Positions 20,293-21,088 of a DNA stretch of 21,088 nucleotides are shown piece by piece. The translations under genes and the position numbers were made by a program. The number at the start of each line of letters is the position of its first letter. The first letter of the stretch is position 1. The DNA is from Paramacrobiotus richtersi. Lineage: Eukaryota > Tardigrada > Eutardigrada > Parachela > Macrobiotidae. The notes beneath the pieces are model-generated. The model saw only the letters and a list, made by a program, of their open reading frames with translations. It was not told where the DNA came from and ran no database searches. The stretch covers positions 1 to 21,088 of the forward strand of contig JAQGAU010001153.1 in NCBI GenBank assembly GCA_034698045.1, in the 5' to 3' direction.

Positions 20293-20597
20293 TCAAGGAT
20301 CCGCAGCCAAGAGCGTCGCTGGAAACCACTTCCAGGGTTGGTGGGGATCAACACGCACCAACACTTCCACCGACCTTTCCGTATCTCGTTCCTCCAGTCC
20401 CTGCTCCACCATCCGTCCAATGTCGTGGATGAGAGTAGGTTCTTCGGATCGATAGATCTTTCCATAAGGAATCAGCTGGGATTGCCCTCCAGTGAAGCAA
20501 AAGTTGACAACAACTCCGTCCTTGGTACAGCGAACAGCTCTTCCATGACGGAACAGGCCATCGTCCCCTACCACGTCCACACTGATCTTTGGGAATC
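20293..20597 (-). CDS. Coding exon of unknown family, Tudor-like character
   Basis: After the acceptor TTACCCTTCAG (ending 20598) a frame of about 100 residues runs to TGA at 20295-20293. It contains FPKISVDVVGDDGLFRHGRAV, GVVVNFCFTGGQSQLIPYGK, an acidic/charged middle and VEVLVRVDPHQPWKWFPATL. Short hydrophobic strands with Gly/Asp turns and aromatic patches resemble a Tudor/SH3-type barrel repeated twice, but this is an impression, not a family match. Entry phase is 1. It is either the last exon of a separate minus-strand gene or, if it uses an internal donor such as TTG|GTGCGT, an upstream exon of the USP32-like gene. Confidence 0.5.
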
Positions 20598-21088
20598 CTG
20601 AAGGGTAAAGGTAAGCGAGACGCGGCATCCTAATTTCCAAGTATAGGCAACCAATCAACGAGCGAAAATGATCCGATCTGCTATACGATTATGCACGGCC
20701 AGCAGCATGCCAAAAACCACTAATGAGTAATGAATGGCCAAAATATTAATTTATTCTGCGAAATGCCGGAAATGAATGCAAAGCTCAAAGCTGCCAGTGG
20801 CAGCCACTGGCATCGAGATTTGAGTTCAGCAACCCCCCACCGCCCCACGGCAGCAGCCACAGATTAAATGGGCTGTCTGGCAAGCTTGGCAAGCGCAGTA
20901 TGGGTATTGCCAATACCGTATTGGCCCATTGGGGATTGGGTGAGTCATTAGAGAGCGTTCGCACCCCCTACGAATACGAATCCGAATACAGATACGGACT
21001 GGTATCGCGAGCGGGGCGAGCACCCGCTCAGTGCTCGTGAACACGAACACGAGCGTGAACACGCCCCCAAGCATGCTCATGCAGATGA
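20598..21088. other. Non-coding right edge with simple-sequence runs
   Basis: Holds the 21-bp palindrome, an inverted ATTGG/CCAAT cluster (20905-20940, including GTATTGCCAATAC) and short CGAATACGAAT and CGAACACGAACACGAG repeats near the end. The CCAAT-type words could be promoter elements of a gene outside the window. No exon supported. Confidence 0.4.
20792..20812. repeat. 21-bp near-perfect palindrome
   Basis: TGCCAGTGGC (20792-20801) and GCCACTGGCA (20803-20812) are exact complements with a single A between them. It could be a dimeric factor-binding site or cruciform; function unknown. Confidence 0.6.

Overview
The window is nuclear DNA from a eukaryote, most likely an invertebrate animal or a close holozoan relative. 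Five multi-exon genes with GT-AG introns can be followed. Introns run from about 60 bp to about 1.1 kb. The recognisable products are a KDM4-like JmjN/JmjC histone demethylase, a USP32-like ubiquitin hydrolase, a CRISP/CAP secreted protein and a four-pass MARVEL-like membrane protein. There is no bacterial, phage or CRISPR content. All calls come from reading splice sites and translations by eye; no database search was run.

Layout, left to right. 1-403: inverted repeats, then the first visible exon of a four-transmembrane gene (+) that ends at 1930. 1931-6157: mostly intergenic, with one candidate membrane exon (+) at 4206-4367. 6158-7382: an orphan secreted, cysteine-rich gene (+). 8049-11945: the KDM4-like gene (-), eight exons, with a possible 5' exon near 12.9 kb and a palindromic tandem repeat in the intron between them. 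12951-14410: intergenic, very AT-rich at 13.4-13.6 kb. 14411-15943: the CRISP gene (+). 16464-19960: the last six exons of the USP32 homologue (-). 20293-20597: one further coding exon (-). The CRISP and USP32-like genes converge, as do the orphan and KDM4-like genes.

The most unusual feature is a 139-bp element with 32-bp terminal inverted repeats (18483-18621). It lies inside a conserved USP exon and is flanked by a 7-bp duplication. Removing the element plus one duplication copy rejoins the conserved motif in frame. Its inverted repeats carry GTAATT and, as the complement, ATTACTAG, so they could supply an intron donor and acceptor (introner-like).

Three genes (CRISP, KDM4-like, USP32-like) have recognisable domains and clean splice sites but carry in-frame TAA/TAG codons and small indels inside conserved motifs. 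The MARVEL gene and the 3' half of the KDM4-like gene have none. Pseudogene decay, assembly error and (less likely) altered decoding all remain possible, and transcript data would separate them. The genes do not form an obvious shared pathway; this looks like an ordinary compact eukaryotic gene neighbourhood.
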